A stretch of DNA of 64,000 nucleotides from JAIBJN01 sp963775395 (GTDB lineage Bacteria; Actinomycetota; Thermoleophilia; Gaiellales; Gaiellaceae). The position numbers and the translations under genes were made by a program. Of this stretch, positions 41,452-49,837 are shown piece after piece. Under the pieces are notes generated by a model. It was not told the DNA's origin, searched no databases, and was given only the letters and a program-made list of their open reading frames with translations. The stretch's first letter is position 1, and each line of letters begins with the position of its first letter. Location: the NCBI GenBank assembly GCA_963775395.1, contig CAVZIX010000005.1:124001-188000 (forward strand), given 5' to 3'.

Positions 41452-41534
41452 TGCCGGGGGTGAGATTCGAACTCACACGCCCTTGCGGGCAGAGGGTTTT
41501 AAGCCCCCCGCGTCTACCGTTCCGCCACCCCGGC
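41452..41534 (-). tRNA. tRNA-Leu (TAA)
   Basis: An 83-nt class II tRNA: acceptor GCCGGGG...CCCCGGC with discriminator A; anticodon loop CTTAAAA (anticodon TAA); long variable arm TGCCCGCAAGGGCG; T loop GTTCGAATC. No CCA encoded. Confidence 0.95.
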
Positions 41535-41561
41535 GCACGTGCCCGGGCGCGGGAGCCCGGG

Positions 41562-42242
41562 CTATCCCCCGCCCTGCTGTAACTGGTCGAGCTCGAACTT
41601 CTCGGGCCCGTCGCCCTGCGGCCCGCGGTAGTCGTCGCTGAACTCGTCGAGGGCGGATTCGTCGAACGTCGTGCACTTCATCATGTGCGTCCAGGCGGTG
41701 GCGACGATCTTGTCCGAGAGCGTCGGGTCCTCCTCCTCCATCTCTTCGCTCAGCGGCGCGACGATCAGGCCCCGCGTGTCCTGCTGGTACCAGTTGGCCA
41801 AGGAAGCGATGTCGGCGTCCGAGACCTCGCTCCCGTACTGGATCACCATGCCGCCGTGCTCGAGGTTGTGCACGTAGTTGATCTGCGGGACGGGCTGGTC
41901 GTAGAGGTTCCAGATCGCGGTCTGCGAGTTATGGAAACCGCTCGTGGCCGGGATCGAGTTGTATTCATAGCCCTCCGGCAGCTCCTGCACGTGGGTCGCC
42001 TCGAGCGCATCGAACGTCTCCAGCTGGCAGGTGCCGCTGTCCCCGATCGGGCCCGTGTCGGCGCCGCCTCCGCCGCTCGACACGATGAAGCCGATCCCGA
42101 CCGCGGCCGCCGCGAGGATGATCACCGCGGCGATGACGATGAAGATCAGCTGCGTCCGCCGGGGGTTGTGCTCCGGCTTGTAGGCCTTTGGTGCCTGGAC
42201 GGGACGCTTGGGCGGTGTGGGGACGCGATCCTTCTTGGCCAC
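41562..42242 (-). CDS. DUF3105 membrane-anchored protein
   Basis: A 226-residue protein: basic Pro/Lys-rich cytosolic tail, one TM segment (about residues 32-54), and an outer DUF3105 domain with the family blocks FHNSQTAIWNLYDQPVPQINYVHNLEHGGMVIQYG and AWTHMMKC. Cysteines in GTCQLE and MKCTTF may pair. Function unknown. Apparently leaderless: TACCTT (42252-42257) ends 9 nt before the GTG start. Confidence 0.85.
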   Translation of the reverse strand: MAKKDRVPTPPKRPVQAPKAYKPEHNPRRTQLIFIVIAAVIILAAAAVGIGFIVSSGGGGADTGPIGDSGTCQLETFDALEATHVQELPEGYEYNSIPATSGFHNSQTAIWNLYDQPVPQINYVHNLEHGGMVIQYGSEVSDADIASLANWYQQDTRGLIVAPLSEEMEEEDPTLSDKIVATAWTHMMKCTTFDESALDEFSDDYRGPQGDGPEKFELDQLQQGGG

Positions 42243-42257
42243 GGGTGAAAAAAGGTA

Positions 42258-44132
42258 TCAGGCTGTCGCGCGCTCACCGACGCCAAGAAACTCGGCGACA
42301 GCGTCCAGATCTCCAACCAGCGGAGCGGGCGGAAGCGCCTCCAGGAAGCGGCGGCCGTACGCCTTCGTGCGCAGGCGCGGGTCGAGGATGGCCACGACGC
42401 CGCGGTCGGCATGGCTGCGCACGAGGCGCCCGAAGCCCTGGCGGAGCTGGAGGATCGCCGTCGGGAGCGCGTAGTCGGCGAACCAGTCGCCTCCCGCGCG
42501 CGAGATGCGCTCGCACCGCGCTTCCACGAGTGGATCTCCTGGCGCCGCGAACGGGAGCTTGTCGATGACGAGGAGCGACAGCGACTCCCCCTGGATGTCG
42601 ACCCCCTGCCAGAAGGTCTGCGTGGCCATGAGGACCGTGTCGACCTCATCGCGGAAGCGCTCGAGGAGGCGCTCCCTCGGCGCGTCGCCCTGGATCAGCA
42701 CAGGGAAGGGGATGCGCGGCGCGGCGCGGTCGGCCAGCTCGTCGAGCGCGCGATACGAAGTCGTGAGTACGAGCGCCCGCCCCTCGGAGAGCCGGCAGAG
42801 CGCGGCCACCTCGTCCGCAAGCCGCGCGTCGTACCCCTCCGAGCGCGGCTCGGGGAACGCACGCGGGACGTAGAGCAGGGTCTGCTCGCGGTAGTCGAAC
42901 GGCGACGCCAGGGAGACCTCGCGCGCCTCGTCGAGCCCGAGCCTGCTGCGGAGGAAGCGCGGCGCGAGCGTCGCCGAAACGAGGATGGAGACGACGGGGC
43001 GCTCCCACAGCGCTTCCCGGAGCACGTCGGAGACATCGACCGGCGCCCAGGCGAGCGTCCCCTGCTCAGCCCAGGAGACGCTGTCCTCGTCCTCGACGGC
43101 AAGGCACGCCCCGAGGTCGTCGACCGTCGTGAGCGACCGTCGTGCGAGCTGGTCGAGGTCGTCGCTCCCGCCCTTGAGTGCGTCGGCCAGGTTGACGAGC
43201 GCCCCGGCAAGCAGGCGCGCGGGGCCGGCGGCGGCCTCGGCGTCGGCCTCCGTGAGACGCCTGCGGCCGCGCCCGGGATCGAGCCCCGAGAGCAGCTCCT
43301 CGCCCCGCTGGTCGATCTCGGCGAGGCCGCGGGCAGGCGCAGGCTTCTGGCCCTCGCGGCACGCGCGCTCGACGTCGCGGAGCAGCTGGCGGAGGCCGGC
43401 GAGCGACACGCGTCCGCCGAACCACGCGACCGCGGCTTCCTCCAGCCGGTGCGCCTCGTCGAAGATCACCGCGTCGTGCTCGGGAAGGACGCCGGCGCCG
43501 TCTCCGGTCTTGGCCCGCAGCGCCAGATCGGCGAAGTAGAGCGCGTGGTTCGCGATCACGAGCTCGGCGTCCTGCGCCCGCGCGCGGGCCTGCTCCGAGA
43601 AGCATGTCGCGAGCAGCGGGCATCGCCGGCCCGCACAGCGATCGGGGCCGACGGCGAGCTCCGCCCAGAGGCTCGGGCTCGGCTCGAAGGAGAGCTCGGC
43701 GCGGTCGCCGGTCTCGGTCGTCTCGATCCAGTCCTGGAGCCGCTCGTACTCGGCGGCGTCCTGGGCCGTCCGGAAGAGCGGCATCGCCAGCATGTGCAGG
43801 CTCTTGCGGCAGAGGTAGTTCTGGCGGCCCTTCAGCACGGCCACGTCCACGCGGCGGCCGAGCGCAGCCGCGGCCGCGGGAACGTCCTTCGTGAGGAGCT
43901 GCTCCTGGAGCGCTTTCGTCGCCGTCGCCACCACCACCCGCTCGCCGGACGCGAGGGCGGGGATCAGGTAGGCGAGGCTCTTGCCGATGCCCGTGCCCGC
44001 CTCGGCCAGCAGATGCTCGCCGCGCTCGATCGCATCGGCCACCTCCTGCGCGAGCGCAGCCTGCTCCGACCGCGGCTCGAAGCCGGGAAGCGTGCTGGCG
44101 AGGCGACCGCCGGGACCGAAGAACGCGCGCAT
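42258..44132 (-). CDS. dinG: DinG/XPD-family DNA helicase
   Basis: A 624-residue SF2 Fe-S helicase. Walker A AEAGTGIGKSLAYLIP; Fe-S cysteines in NYLC and RCAGRRCPLLATC; DEAH box VIFDEAHRLEE; later motifs SATLAPRF, ATQTFWQGVDIQGESLSLLVIDKLPF and QGFGRLVRSHADRGVVAILDPR. It unwinds 5'-3' and resolves R-loops or forks. MRAFFGPGG at 44132 matches the usual family start; ATG 44171 would add 13 residues. An SOS box (44173-44188) lies just upstream and fits damage induction. Confidence 0.9.
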   Translation of the reverse strand: MRAFFGPGGRLASTLPGFEPRSEQAALAQEVADAIERGEHLLAEAGTGIGKSLAYLIPALASGERVVVATATKALQEQLLTKDVPAAAAALGRRVDVAVLKGRQNYLCRKSLHMLAMPLFRTAQDAAEYERLQDWIETTETGDRAELSFEPSPSLWAELAVGPDRCAGRRCPLLATCFSEQARARAQDAELVIANHALYFADLALRAKTGDGAGVLPEHDAVIFDEAHRLEEAAVAWFGGRVSLAGLRQLLRDVERACREGQKPAPARGLAEIDQRGEELLSGLDPGRGRRRLTEADAEAAAGPARLLAGALVNLADALKGGSDDLDQLARRSLTTVDDLGACLAVEDEDSVSWAEQGTLAWAPVDVSDVLREALWERPVVSILVSATLAPRFLRSRLGLDEAREVSLASPFDYREQTLLYVPRAFPEPRSEGYDARLADEVAALCRLSEGRALVLTTSYRALDELADRAAPRIPFPVLIQGDAPRERLLERFRDEVDTVLMATQTFWQGVDIQGESLSLLVIDKLPFAAPGDPLVEARCERISRAGGDWFADYALPTAILQLRQGFGRLVRSHADRGVVAILDPRLRTKAYGRRFLEALPPAPLVGDLDAVAEFLGVGERATA

Positions 44133-44172
44133 CTGGGGGCCGTTGAGAGTAGAACGCCCGCCGGTCAGCATA

Positions 44173-44188
44173 GCGAACACATGTTCGC
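44173..44188. promoter_or_regulatory. LexA SOS box
   Basis: GCGAAC-ACAT-GTTCGC: a perfect match to the Gram-positive/actinobacterial LexA site CGAAC-N4-GTTCG. It overlaps the expected -35 zone of the leftward dinG promoter (-10 TACTCT at 44146-44151) and lies just before TAGGGT of the rightward VOC gene, so LexA could control both. Confidence 0.75.
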
Positions 44189-44205
44189 AGTGGTAGGGTC
44201 GCCCG

Positions 44206-44625
44206 ATGGAACAGCGGCTCAGCCTCGTCACCCTCGGCGCCGTCGACCTCCAGCGTGCCCGCGCGTTCTACGAGGCGCTCGGCTGGGTGACCGGCGCGCA
44301 GCCGGGCGACGACGTGGTCTTCTTCCAGGCCGGCGGGATGATCGTCGCTCTCTGGGGCCGCGCCGAGCTCGCGGAGGACAGCGTCATGCTCGACAACGGC
44401 GGCTGGGGCGGCGTCACGCTCGCCCACAACGTGCGCTCGCCGGAGGAGGTCGACGCCGTCCTCGCGGAGGCCGAGAAGGCGGGCGGGACGATCGCCAGGC
44501 CGGGCGCCCCGACGTTCTGGGGTGGCTATTCGGGCGTGTTCGTCGACACCGAGGGTCATCCCTGGGAGGTCGCGCACAACCCCGGATGGACGATCGCCGA
44601 GGACGGCTCGACCAGGCTCGCCTGA
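44206..44625 (+). CDS. VOC-family protein
   Basis: A 139-residue glyoxalase-like subunit: LVTLGAVDLQRARAFYEALGWVTG, GGWGGVTLAHNVRSPEEVDAVLAEAEKAGG, GGYSGVFVDTEGHPWEVAHNPGW. The block is typical of small VOC proteins that may bind lactoylglutathione-like or antibiotic ligands. TAGGGT (44194-44199) ends 6 nt before the ATG, so it is leaderless. Divergent from dinG and adjacent to the SOS box. Confidence 0.82.
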   Translation: MEQRLSLVTLGAVDLQRARAFYEALGWVTGAQPGDDVVFFQAGGMIVALWGRAELAEDSVMLDNGGWGGVTLAHNVRSPEEVDAVLAEAEKAGGTIARPGAPTFWGGYSGVFVDTEGHPWEVAHNPGWTIAEDGSTRLA

Positions 44626-44644
44626 CGCACTACCCTTTGTGACG

Positions 44645-45289
44645 ATGCTATCGCTCTTCCGTCGCAGCTCGCGCCGGCGGGCCGAGCTCGATCGGCGCCG
44701 GATCTACATCGAGAGCTACTCGTTCCCGGGAGCGTTGCGCGAGAAGCTCGAGGCGCATCCGGATCTCGACCTGACCGGGTCGCAGATCTCGCTGGTCCTC
44801 GACGGCCTCCGCACCTGGTTCGTCGCCTGCCTGTACGCCGACGGCAAGACCCTCGGGATGCCCTCGAAGGCCGTGGACGTCGCCTGGCACGAGTTCATCC
44901 TCCTGACCCGCGAGTACCAATCCTTCTGCGACGAGGCCTTCGGCTACTACCTCCATCACAGCCCCGAGGAGGCGATGGACGAGGCCATGCCCGAGGCTCT
45001 GCGGAGGACGCTTCTGACGACGGAGCGAGAGCCGATGGTGCCGGGCTACGTCGGCATCCCGTTCCTGTTCGCCATCGACGGCGAGCTGGGGATCCCCGAC
45101 GGCCAGAGGTGGACGCCGGAAGAGGTCGACGGACTGCGCGGCTCCGGAGCCGAGGACGCCGGCCCGGGTGTCTTCGGCGACGGTGGCGGGACCGCCGGGG
45201 ACGGCGGTGGGTGGTTCGGCGGCGACGGCGGCGGTTTCTCCGGTGGAGACGGCGGCGGCGGGGGCGGCTGCGGAGGCGGCGGAGCCTAG
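44645..45289 (+). CDS. Glycine-rich-tail protein (GRDP-like)
   Basis: A 214-residue protein. N-terminal globular domain with SKAVDVAWHEFILLTREYQSFCDEAFGYYLHH, the hallmark of the GRDP-like family, where His in WHEF and LHH may bind metal. From about residue 160 it becomes a low-complexity tail of Gly with Asp, Phe and one Cys. TACCCT (44631-44636) ends 8 nt before the ATG. Role unknown; the tail suggests a surface or phase-separating function. Confidence 0.75.
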   Translation: MLSLFRRSSRRRAELDRRRIYIESYSFPGALREKLEAHPDLDLTGSQISLVLDGLRTWFVACLYADGKTLGMPSKAVDVAWHEFILLTREYQSFCDEAFGYYLHHSPEEAMDEAMPEALRRTLLTTEREPMVPGYVGIPFLFAIDGELGIPDGQRWTPEEVDGLRGSGAEDAGPGVFGDGGGTAGDGGGWFGGDGGGFSGGDGGGGGGCGGGGA

Positions 45290-46152
45290 AGCTCGGGCGG
45301 GACCGCCCGCCGGGCGCCGAGGCTGGCGCCCGCCGACGCGACGACAACGCACAGGATCGCGACCCACTCGACGGCGCCCGGCACCTGCGACAGGGCGACC
45401 GCGCCGACGAGTGCGGCCACGACGGGCTCCAGGCTGAGCAGGATCCCAAAGGTCGCCGTGGAGAGCTTCCTCAGGGCGGCGAGCTCGAGCGTGAACGGGA
45501 GCGCTGACCCGAGCACCGCGACGGCGAGCCCGGTCGCCAGCACGCCGGGATCGACGAGGTCGGCACCACCGCCCGCGATGCCGAACGGCGCGAGGAGAAC
45601 GGCCGCCACCCCGAGGGACACAGCCAGACCGGTCCCGATCGGCCAGTCCTGGAGCATCCGCTTGGCGAGCAGGATGTACGCCGCCCAGGCGACGGCCGCC
45701 CCAAACGCCCAGGCGAGCCCCACTGGGTCGAGGTCCACGCTCGGGCTGCCCAGGAGCGCCACGCCCACGCCGGCCAGGGCGACCCAGAGGAAGTCGACCG
45801 CCCGGCGCGAGCCGATGACTGCGACTGCGAGCGGACCGAGAAACTCGATCGTCGTCGCGAGGCCGAGCGGGATGCGGTCGATCGCCTGGTAGAAGCAGCC
45901 GTTCATCACGGCGATGGCCGCTCCCGACGCGACCACCCACGTGAGCGGAAGGCGTCCGGTCCGGCGGAGCGCCGCGAAGTTGACCGCCACGAGGATGACC
46001 GCGGCCAGGGCCACCCGGATCCAGACGAAGCCGAGCGGGCCCACGGCGTCGAAGGCGCTCGTGGCTAGCGCCGCACCGGACTGGACGGAGAGGGCCGCGC
46101 CGAGGACGAGCAGCGGCGCCGGAGCCGCCGCGAGCCTCCTGAGTGGGCTCAG
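45286..46152 (-). CDS. EamA/DMT-family transporter with CTG start
   Basis: A 288-residue, ten-TM drug/metabolite transporter: two EamA halves, including VMNGCFYQAIDRIPLGLATTIEFLGPLAVAV and LSTATFGILLSLEPVVAALVGAVALSQ. A GTG at 46044 would remove TM1. In frame upstream only a CTG at 46152 is available: it overlaps the aminotransferase TGA as CTGA, and GGAGGAGAT lies 5-13 nt before it. From there TM1 (APLLVLGAALSVQSGAALA) is restored. Amino acid or nucleoside export is typical. Its stop overlaps the convergent GRDP gene. Confidence 0.83.
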   Translation of the reverse strand: MSPLRRLAAAPAPLLVLGAALSVQSGAALATSAFDAVGPLGFVWIRVALAAVILVAVNFAALRRTGRLPLTWVVASGAAIAVMNGCFYQAIDRIPLGLATTIEFLGPLAVAVIGSRRAVDFLWVALAGVGVALLGSPSVDLDPVGLAWAFGAAVAWAAYILLAKRMLQDWPIGTGLAVSLGVAAVLLAPFGIAGGGADLVDPGVLATGLAVAVLGSALPFTLELAALRKLSTATFGILLSLEPVVAALVGAVALSQVPGAVEWVAILCVVVASAGASLGARRAVPPEL

Positions 46153-47306
46153 AGAATCTCCTCCAGGGCGGCGAGGGCCCGCCCGACGTCATCGGAGTCG
46201 TTGAAGACGTGGAGCGAGAACCGCACGGCGCCGAGCCGTGGAGAGACGATCACCCCGGCATCGCCGAGCCGGGCCGCCACCTCGGGCCCTTCACGGCCCG
46301 GAAAGCGGGCGATGACGATGCCGGCCCGGCCGTCGTCGTCGGCCGGGGTCAGGACCTCGGCGCCGAGTCGCTCGAGCCCTTCGCGCAGCTCTCCCGCGAG
46401 CGCGAGGTCGTGCTCGAGGACGTTCTCGATCCCGAGATCGAGCAGGTAGTCGACGGCCGCCGTGAGCGCCGCACCCGCGGCGTACGACGGCGTCGAGTAC
46501 TCGAGCCGGCGGGCGGCGTTCGCCAGCGGAATCGTCCGCGCGTCGAAGGCAATCGCGTCCTCGGTCGACTTCCAGCCCACGAACGGCGGGTCGAGCTGCT
46601 CCCACAGCTCGCGACGCAGGTAGCAGATGCCCGCACCGGGAGCCGAGCAGAGCCACTTGTAGCCCGAGGAGACGAGCACGTCCACGCCGAGCGAGGGGGC
46701 GTCGAGCGGGACGACGCCGGCCGACTGGGTCGCGTCCAGGACGAGGGTCGCGCCGACCGAGCGTGCGAGCTCCACGAGCCCCGCCGGGTCGAGCCGGTGG
46801 CCCGTCGCGTACTGGACATGGCTGACGCAGATGACCTCGGTGCGCTCGTCCACCGCGGCCGCGATCGTGTCGAGCGAGAAGGAGGCGGGGTCGTGGAGCG
46901 CGGGCGCAAGGCGCACCTCGACGCCGGTGTCGCGCGCGATGCGGAGCCACGGATACGTGACGCTCGGGAACTCGAGGTCGGCCGAGACGACGTTCTTCCC
47001 CTCCCCCGGTCGCAGCCACCACGCCACCTGGCAGAGCGCCTCCGTGGCGTGCGTGACGACCGCGACGTCGTCGGGGTCGGCCCCGAGGAGGCGGGCGACC
47101 GCCGCGCGGGGGATGTCACCGACCCGCTTCTCGATCTCGTCGTCGAACCCGACCGTCCCGCGTCCGGCGATCTGGCGCCCGAGCTCCTCCCCCGCCCGCT
47201 GCACCGGCAGCGACTCGAGCCCGATCGAGCCCGTGTTCAGGTACACGACCTCCTCGAGCACCGGGAAGTCGCTGCGCGGCGCGAGCGCGGGGCGGCCGGC
47301 GTTCAC
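46149..47306 (-). CDS. Class V aminotransferase (cysteine-desulfurase/isopenicillin-epimerase-like)
   Basis: A 385-residue PLP enzyme: EEVVYLNTGSIGLESLPVQ, THATEALCQVAWWL, VSHVQYATGHRLDPAGLVELARSVG, DATQSAGVVPLD, and the Schiff-base Lys in SSGYKWLCSAPG. It lacks the catalytic Cys loop expected of IscS, so an aminotransferase, lyase or epimerase is more likely. GTG start overlaps the nitrilase stop (GTGA). Middle gene of the nitrilase/aminotransferase/EamA operon. Confidence 0.85.
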   Translation of the reverse strand: MNAGRPALAPRSDFPVLEEVVYLNTGSIGLESLPVQRAGEELGRQIAGRGTVGFDDEIEKRVGDIPRAAVARLLGADPDDVAVVTHATEALCQVAWWLRPGEGKNVVSADLEFPSVTYPWLRIARDTGVEVRLAPALHDPASFSLDTIAAAVDERTEVICVSHVQYATGHRLDPAGLVELARSVGATLVLDATQSAGVVPLDAPSLGVDVLVSSGYKWLCSAPGAGICYLRRELWEQLDPPFVGWKSTEDAIAFDARTIPLANAARRLEYSTPSYAAGAALTAAVDYLLDLGIENVLEHDLALAGELREGLERLGAEVLTPADDDGRAGIVIARFPGREGPEVAARLGDAGVIVSPRLGAVRFSLHVFNDSDDVGRALAALEEIL

Positions 47307-48226
47307 TCGTCGGCCGGCGCGTTGACTTCGAGCTTGAGGACGTCGGGGCGGTGGTAGTGACCCGAGGGATCGAAGCGCTGGCGCTCCTCGTGCAGGCGCA
47401 CCGGGTCGAGCTCCGCGTACAGGATCCCCTCCTCGTCGTAGAGCGGCCCTGCGAGGTAGGCGCCGTCGGGCCCGAGGATCGCGCTGCCGCCGCGGCCGAT
47501 GACCTCGACGCCGTCGAAGGCCTCACGGAGCGGGAAGTCCTCCGGATAGGCATCGGCGCGCTGGAAGTGGCACGGGGCGATGACGAACGCGCGCGACTCA
47601 CGCGCGATGTGGACGAGCGTCGCCTGCCACTCGTCGGAGTCGTCGGCGGTCGAAGCGACGTACAGCTCGATCCCCGACTCGTAGAGCGCGAAGCGCGCGA
47701 GCGGCATGTAGTTCTCCCAGCAGATCAGCCCGCCGAGGCGGCCGAGGCCCGTCTCGATCGCGCGAAGCCCGCGCCCGTCGCCGGGGCCCCAGACGAGCCG
47801 CTCGTGGTTCGTGGGCACGAGCTTGCGGTGGTGGAGCGCGAGGCGCCCTTCGGGATCGTGGTAGAGAAGCGTGTTGTAGAGCGTCCCGGGCCGCTCGGGG
47901 TCGATCTCGGTGACGCCCGTGACGAGCCAGACGCCGTGCTCGCGCGCGACCTCTCCGAGCCGGTCGGCCGCAGCGCCCGGCACCTCGACGGACTCCTGGG
48001 CGAGCCGGGCGAACGCGGCCTTCGCACGCGGATCCGACCAGCCGGCGAGGTACTTGGCCCAGACGGACGAGGGATAGGCCGGCAGGAAGGCCTCCGGGAA
48101 GACGACGAGCTCCGCGCCGGCGCCCGCCGCCTCCGCGGTGCGCTCCGCCAGTCGCTCGAGCGTCGCCTCGCGATCGAGCACGACCGGCTGAACCTGGAGG
48201 CACGCGACGGTGACGGGGCGACGCAC
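47303..48226 (-). CDS. Nitrilase/amidase (C-N hydrolase)
   Basis: A 307-residue enzyme. Catalytic triad Glu in VVFPEAFLPAYP, Lys in LHHRKLVPTNHE and Cys in GGLICWENYMP; the adjacent NYMP and GERLVWGPGDG-type loop place it near aliphatic or aromatic nitrilases. It makes acid and ammonia from a nitrile or amide. GTG 48226 follows TAGAAC (48234-48239) by 7 nt, so the operon transcript is likely leaderless. Confidence 0.88.
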   Translation of the reverse strand: MRRPVTVACLQVQPVVLDREATLERLAERTAEAAGAGAELVVFPEAFLPAYPSSVWAKYLAGWSDPRAKAAFARLAQESVEVPGAAADRLGEVAREHGVWLVTGVTEIDPERPGTLYNTLLYHDPEGRLALHHRKLVPTNHERLVWGPGDGRGLRAIETGLGRLGGLICWENYMPLARFALYESGIELYVASTADDSDEWQATLVHIARESRAFVIAPCHFQRADAYPEDFPLREAFDGVEVIGRGGSAILGPDGAYLAGPLYDEEGILYAELDPVRLHEERQRFDPSGHYHRPDVLKLEVNAPADE

Positions 48227-48282
48227 GAGAGAGGTTCTACAGAAAAAACATGCTCTTTGCGGAGAGTTCCGTCGCAGAGTCC

Positions 48283-48312
48283 TTGACGGTCTGCGAGGGC
48301 CGCCGATAGGCT
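48283..48312 (+). promoter_or_regulatory. Promoter of the structured RNA
   Basis: TTGACG (48283-48288), 18-nt spacer, TAGGCT (48307-48312). Expected transcription start near 48318. It is the best sigma-70-like promoter of the neighbourhood and has no reading frame behind it. Confidence 0.65.
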
Positions 48313-48317
48313 CGCGC

Positions 48318-48578
48318 ATGCCAGATCCGGTAAGCCTTCGGGCTCGCCGGATTTGGCGCTTTAAAGAGCCTCTTGCGTAATGACGCCTCGTCGTCGGGAC
48401 GGTCTGGGCGAGTGCGAGTCTAGGACGCAGGGAGTGTTCGTAGCTGGAGGCTACGGGCGCGACTGAGGACGACGAATCGCGCCGCCCAGGGCGGCACGGC
48501 GACATAGGGCTTCGCTTCGCGAGAGGCTCAGGACAACGGGCGGTTCGGGGATGCCGTCCGACGCCCTTTCTACTGTTT
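48318..48578 (+). ncRNA. Structured non-coding RNA of unknown family
   Basis: About 260 nt with no reading frame, flanked by a promoter and an intrinsic terminator. Predicted elements: a 10-bp hairpin 48321-48356 whose inner AGCC/GGCT is closed by a UUCG loop; long-range helix TCGTCGTC (48388-48395) with GACGACGA (48468-48475) enclosing hairpin CGTAGC/GCTACG (48439-48455); hairpin GCCGC/GCGGC (48481-48495) extended by TCGC/GCGA; small hairpin TCGC-TTC-GCGA near 48512-48522; terminator GGGCG..TCGG/CCGA..CGCCC (48538-48566) followed by TTTCTACTGTTT. It lacks marks of tmRNA, SRP RNA or RNase P RNA. This is the content of the 360-nt gap between the nitrilase and rmuC genes. Confidence 0.6.
48538..48578 (+). 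terminator. Intrinsic terminator of the structured RNA
   Basis: Five plus four base pairs (GGGCG/CGCCC and TCGG/CCGA with a GT bulge), then TTTCTACTGTTT. It lies just before the rmuC start, whose likely -10 (TACTGT, 48571-48576) is within its tail. Confidence 0.6.
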
Positions 48579-48586
48579 ATCGGCCC

Positions 48587-49684
48587 ATGACCGGGACCGT
48601 TGTCATCCTCGTGCTCCTGACTGCCCTCCTCGCGGCCGGCGCAGTCTGGCTCGTTCGCGTGCTTCGCACCGAGCTCGCCGGCCTGCGCGCGGAGAGCGCC
48701 GACCAGCTCGAGGGTCGCAACGCCGACATCGACAGGCGGCTCGTGGGGATGACCGAGACGATGGACCGGCGCTTCGGCGAGCTCGACACGAAGGTCGATC
48801 GCCGCCTCGGGGAGCTCGACCTCAGGGTCGACGGCAGGCTCGCCGGGATGACGGAGACGTCGACCAAGATCCACGAGCGGCTCGGGAAGGTGGACGAGGC
48901 GACCGCGCAGATGAACGAGCGCGCGAAGGACTTCCAGCGCTTCGAGCAGCTCCTCCGCCCGCCGAAGGCACGGGGCGGGGTCGGCGAGCTGATGCTCAGG
49001 CAACTCCTCGCCGACGTGCTCCCCCTGGACAAGTTCACGCTCCAGCACGGCTTCACGAGCGGCGAGCGGGTCGACGCGGTCATCCGGCTCGACGGCATGC
49101 TCATCCCGATCGACGCGAAGTTTCCGCACGACAACTTTCAGCGCTTCGTCGAGGCCGGCGACGACCAGGCGCGCGAGCTGCATGCCAGGGCGTTCGCACG
49201 CGACGTGAAGGGCCACATCGACGCGATCGCCGAGAAGTACATCCGCCCCGAGGAAGGGACATGCGAGTTCGCCTTCATGTACCTGCCCACCGAGGGGGTG
49301 TACTACGAGCTGGTCTGCAACCGCATCGGAGGCGACGCGAACCCGGTCGAGCACGCGCAGAAGCGGAGGGTCTTCCCCGTGTCGCCGAACTCCTTCTACA
49401 CGTACCTGCTCACCCTCGCCCAGGGTTTCAAGGGACTCCAGATCGAGGAGCACGCCCACGAGGTCATGGCGTACGTCGCCGACCTGAACCGCGACTTCGA
49501 CAAGTTCAAGGGCGACTTCGAGCTGCTCGGGAAGCACCTCGGCAACGCGCAGACGAAGTACGGCGACTCCGAGAAGCGGCTCTCCCGGTTCGAGACGAAG
49601 CTCGAGCGCGCGGCCGAGTCGGAGCTGCCGGAAGCGACGCGAGTCGAGCTCGCGGAGCTGCCGCGCGCCGTCGACGCCGCCTAG
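48587..49684 (+). CDS. rmuC: DNA recombination protein RmuC
   Basis: A 365-residue protein: N-terminal TM anchor (TVVILVLLTALLAAGAVWLVR), long coiled coil with repeats of GELDTKVDRRL, then the RmuC nuclease-like core (RGGVGELMLRQLLADVLP, PIDAKFPHDNF, EGTCEFAFMYLPTEGVYYELV). The DAKFP block is the conserved centre. It limits inversions at short repeats. ATG 48587 is favoured; an upstream ATG at 48551 would start inside the RNA terminator. Confidence 0.9.
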   Translation: MTGTVVILVLLTALLAAGAVWLVRVLRTELAGLRAESADQLEGRNADIDRRLVGMTETMDRRFGELDTKVDRRLGELDLRVDGRLAGMTETSTKIHERLGKVDEATAQMNERAKDFQRFEQLLRPPKARGGVGELMLRQLLADVLPLDKFTLQHGFTSGERVDAVIRLDGMLIPIDAKFPHDNFQRFVEAGDDQARELHARAFARDVKGHIDAIAEKYIRPEEGTCEFAFMYLPTEGVYYELVCNRIGGDANPVEHAQKRRVFPVSPNSFYTYLLTLAQGFKGLQIEEHAHEVMAYVADLNRDFDKFKGDFELLGKHLGNAQTKYGDSEKRLSRFETKLERAAESELPEATRVELAELPRAVDAA

Positions 49685-49713
49685 CGCCTCGCCACGACCC
49701 CTCGAGTCGAGGT

Positions 49714-49740
49714 TTGAGATCGGCCGCGCGCTCCTATACT
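49714..49740 (+). promoter_or_regulatory. Promoter of the sensor kinase
   Basis: TTGAGA (49714-49719), 15-nt spacer, TATACT (49735-49740), about 98 nt before the GTG start. The spacer is short; a second box (TACTGT, 49755-49760) lies behind it. The leader holds nothing else obvious. Confidence 0.4.
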
Positions 49741-49837
49741 CGCCTACAGTTCCTACTGTGACGTGGCCTCGTCGCCGGAGGGTGGTAGCGGCCCGGCGCT
49801 CGGCGCCTCAGAGCGTTAGGAGCTTCTAGGACACGGC

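Noticed and set aside
41452..41534. Integration hot spot at tRNA-Leu
   Set aside because: Both flanks hold ordinary conserved genes, with no repeated tRNA 3' end and no mobile genes.
48318..48578. tmRNA, RNase P RNA or SRP RNA
   Set aside because: No tag-peptide frame or alanine acceptor, no conserved RNase P core, no GGAAGCAGC-type SRP tip.
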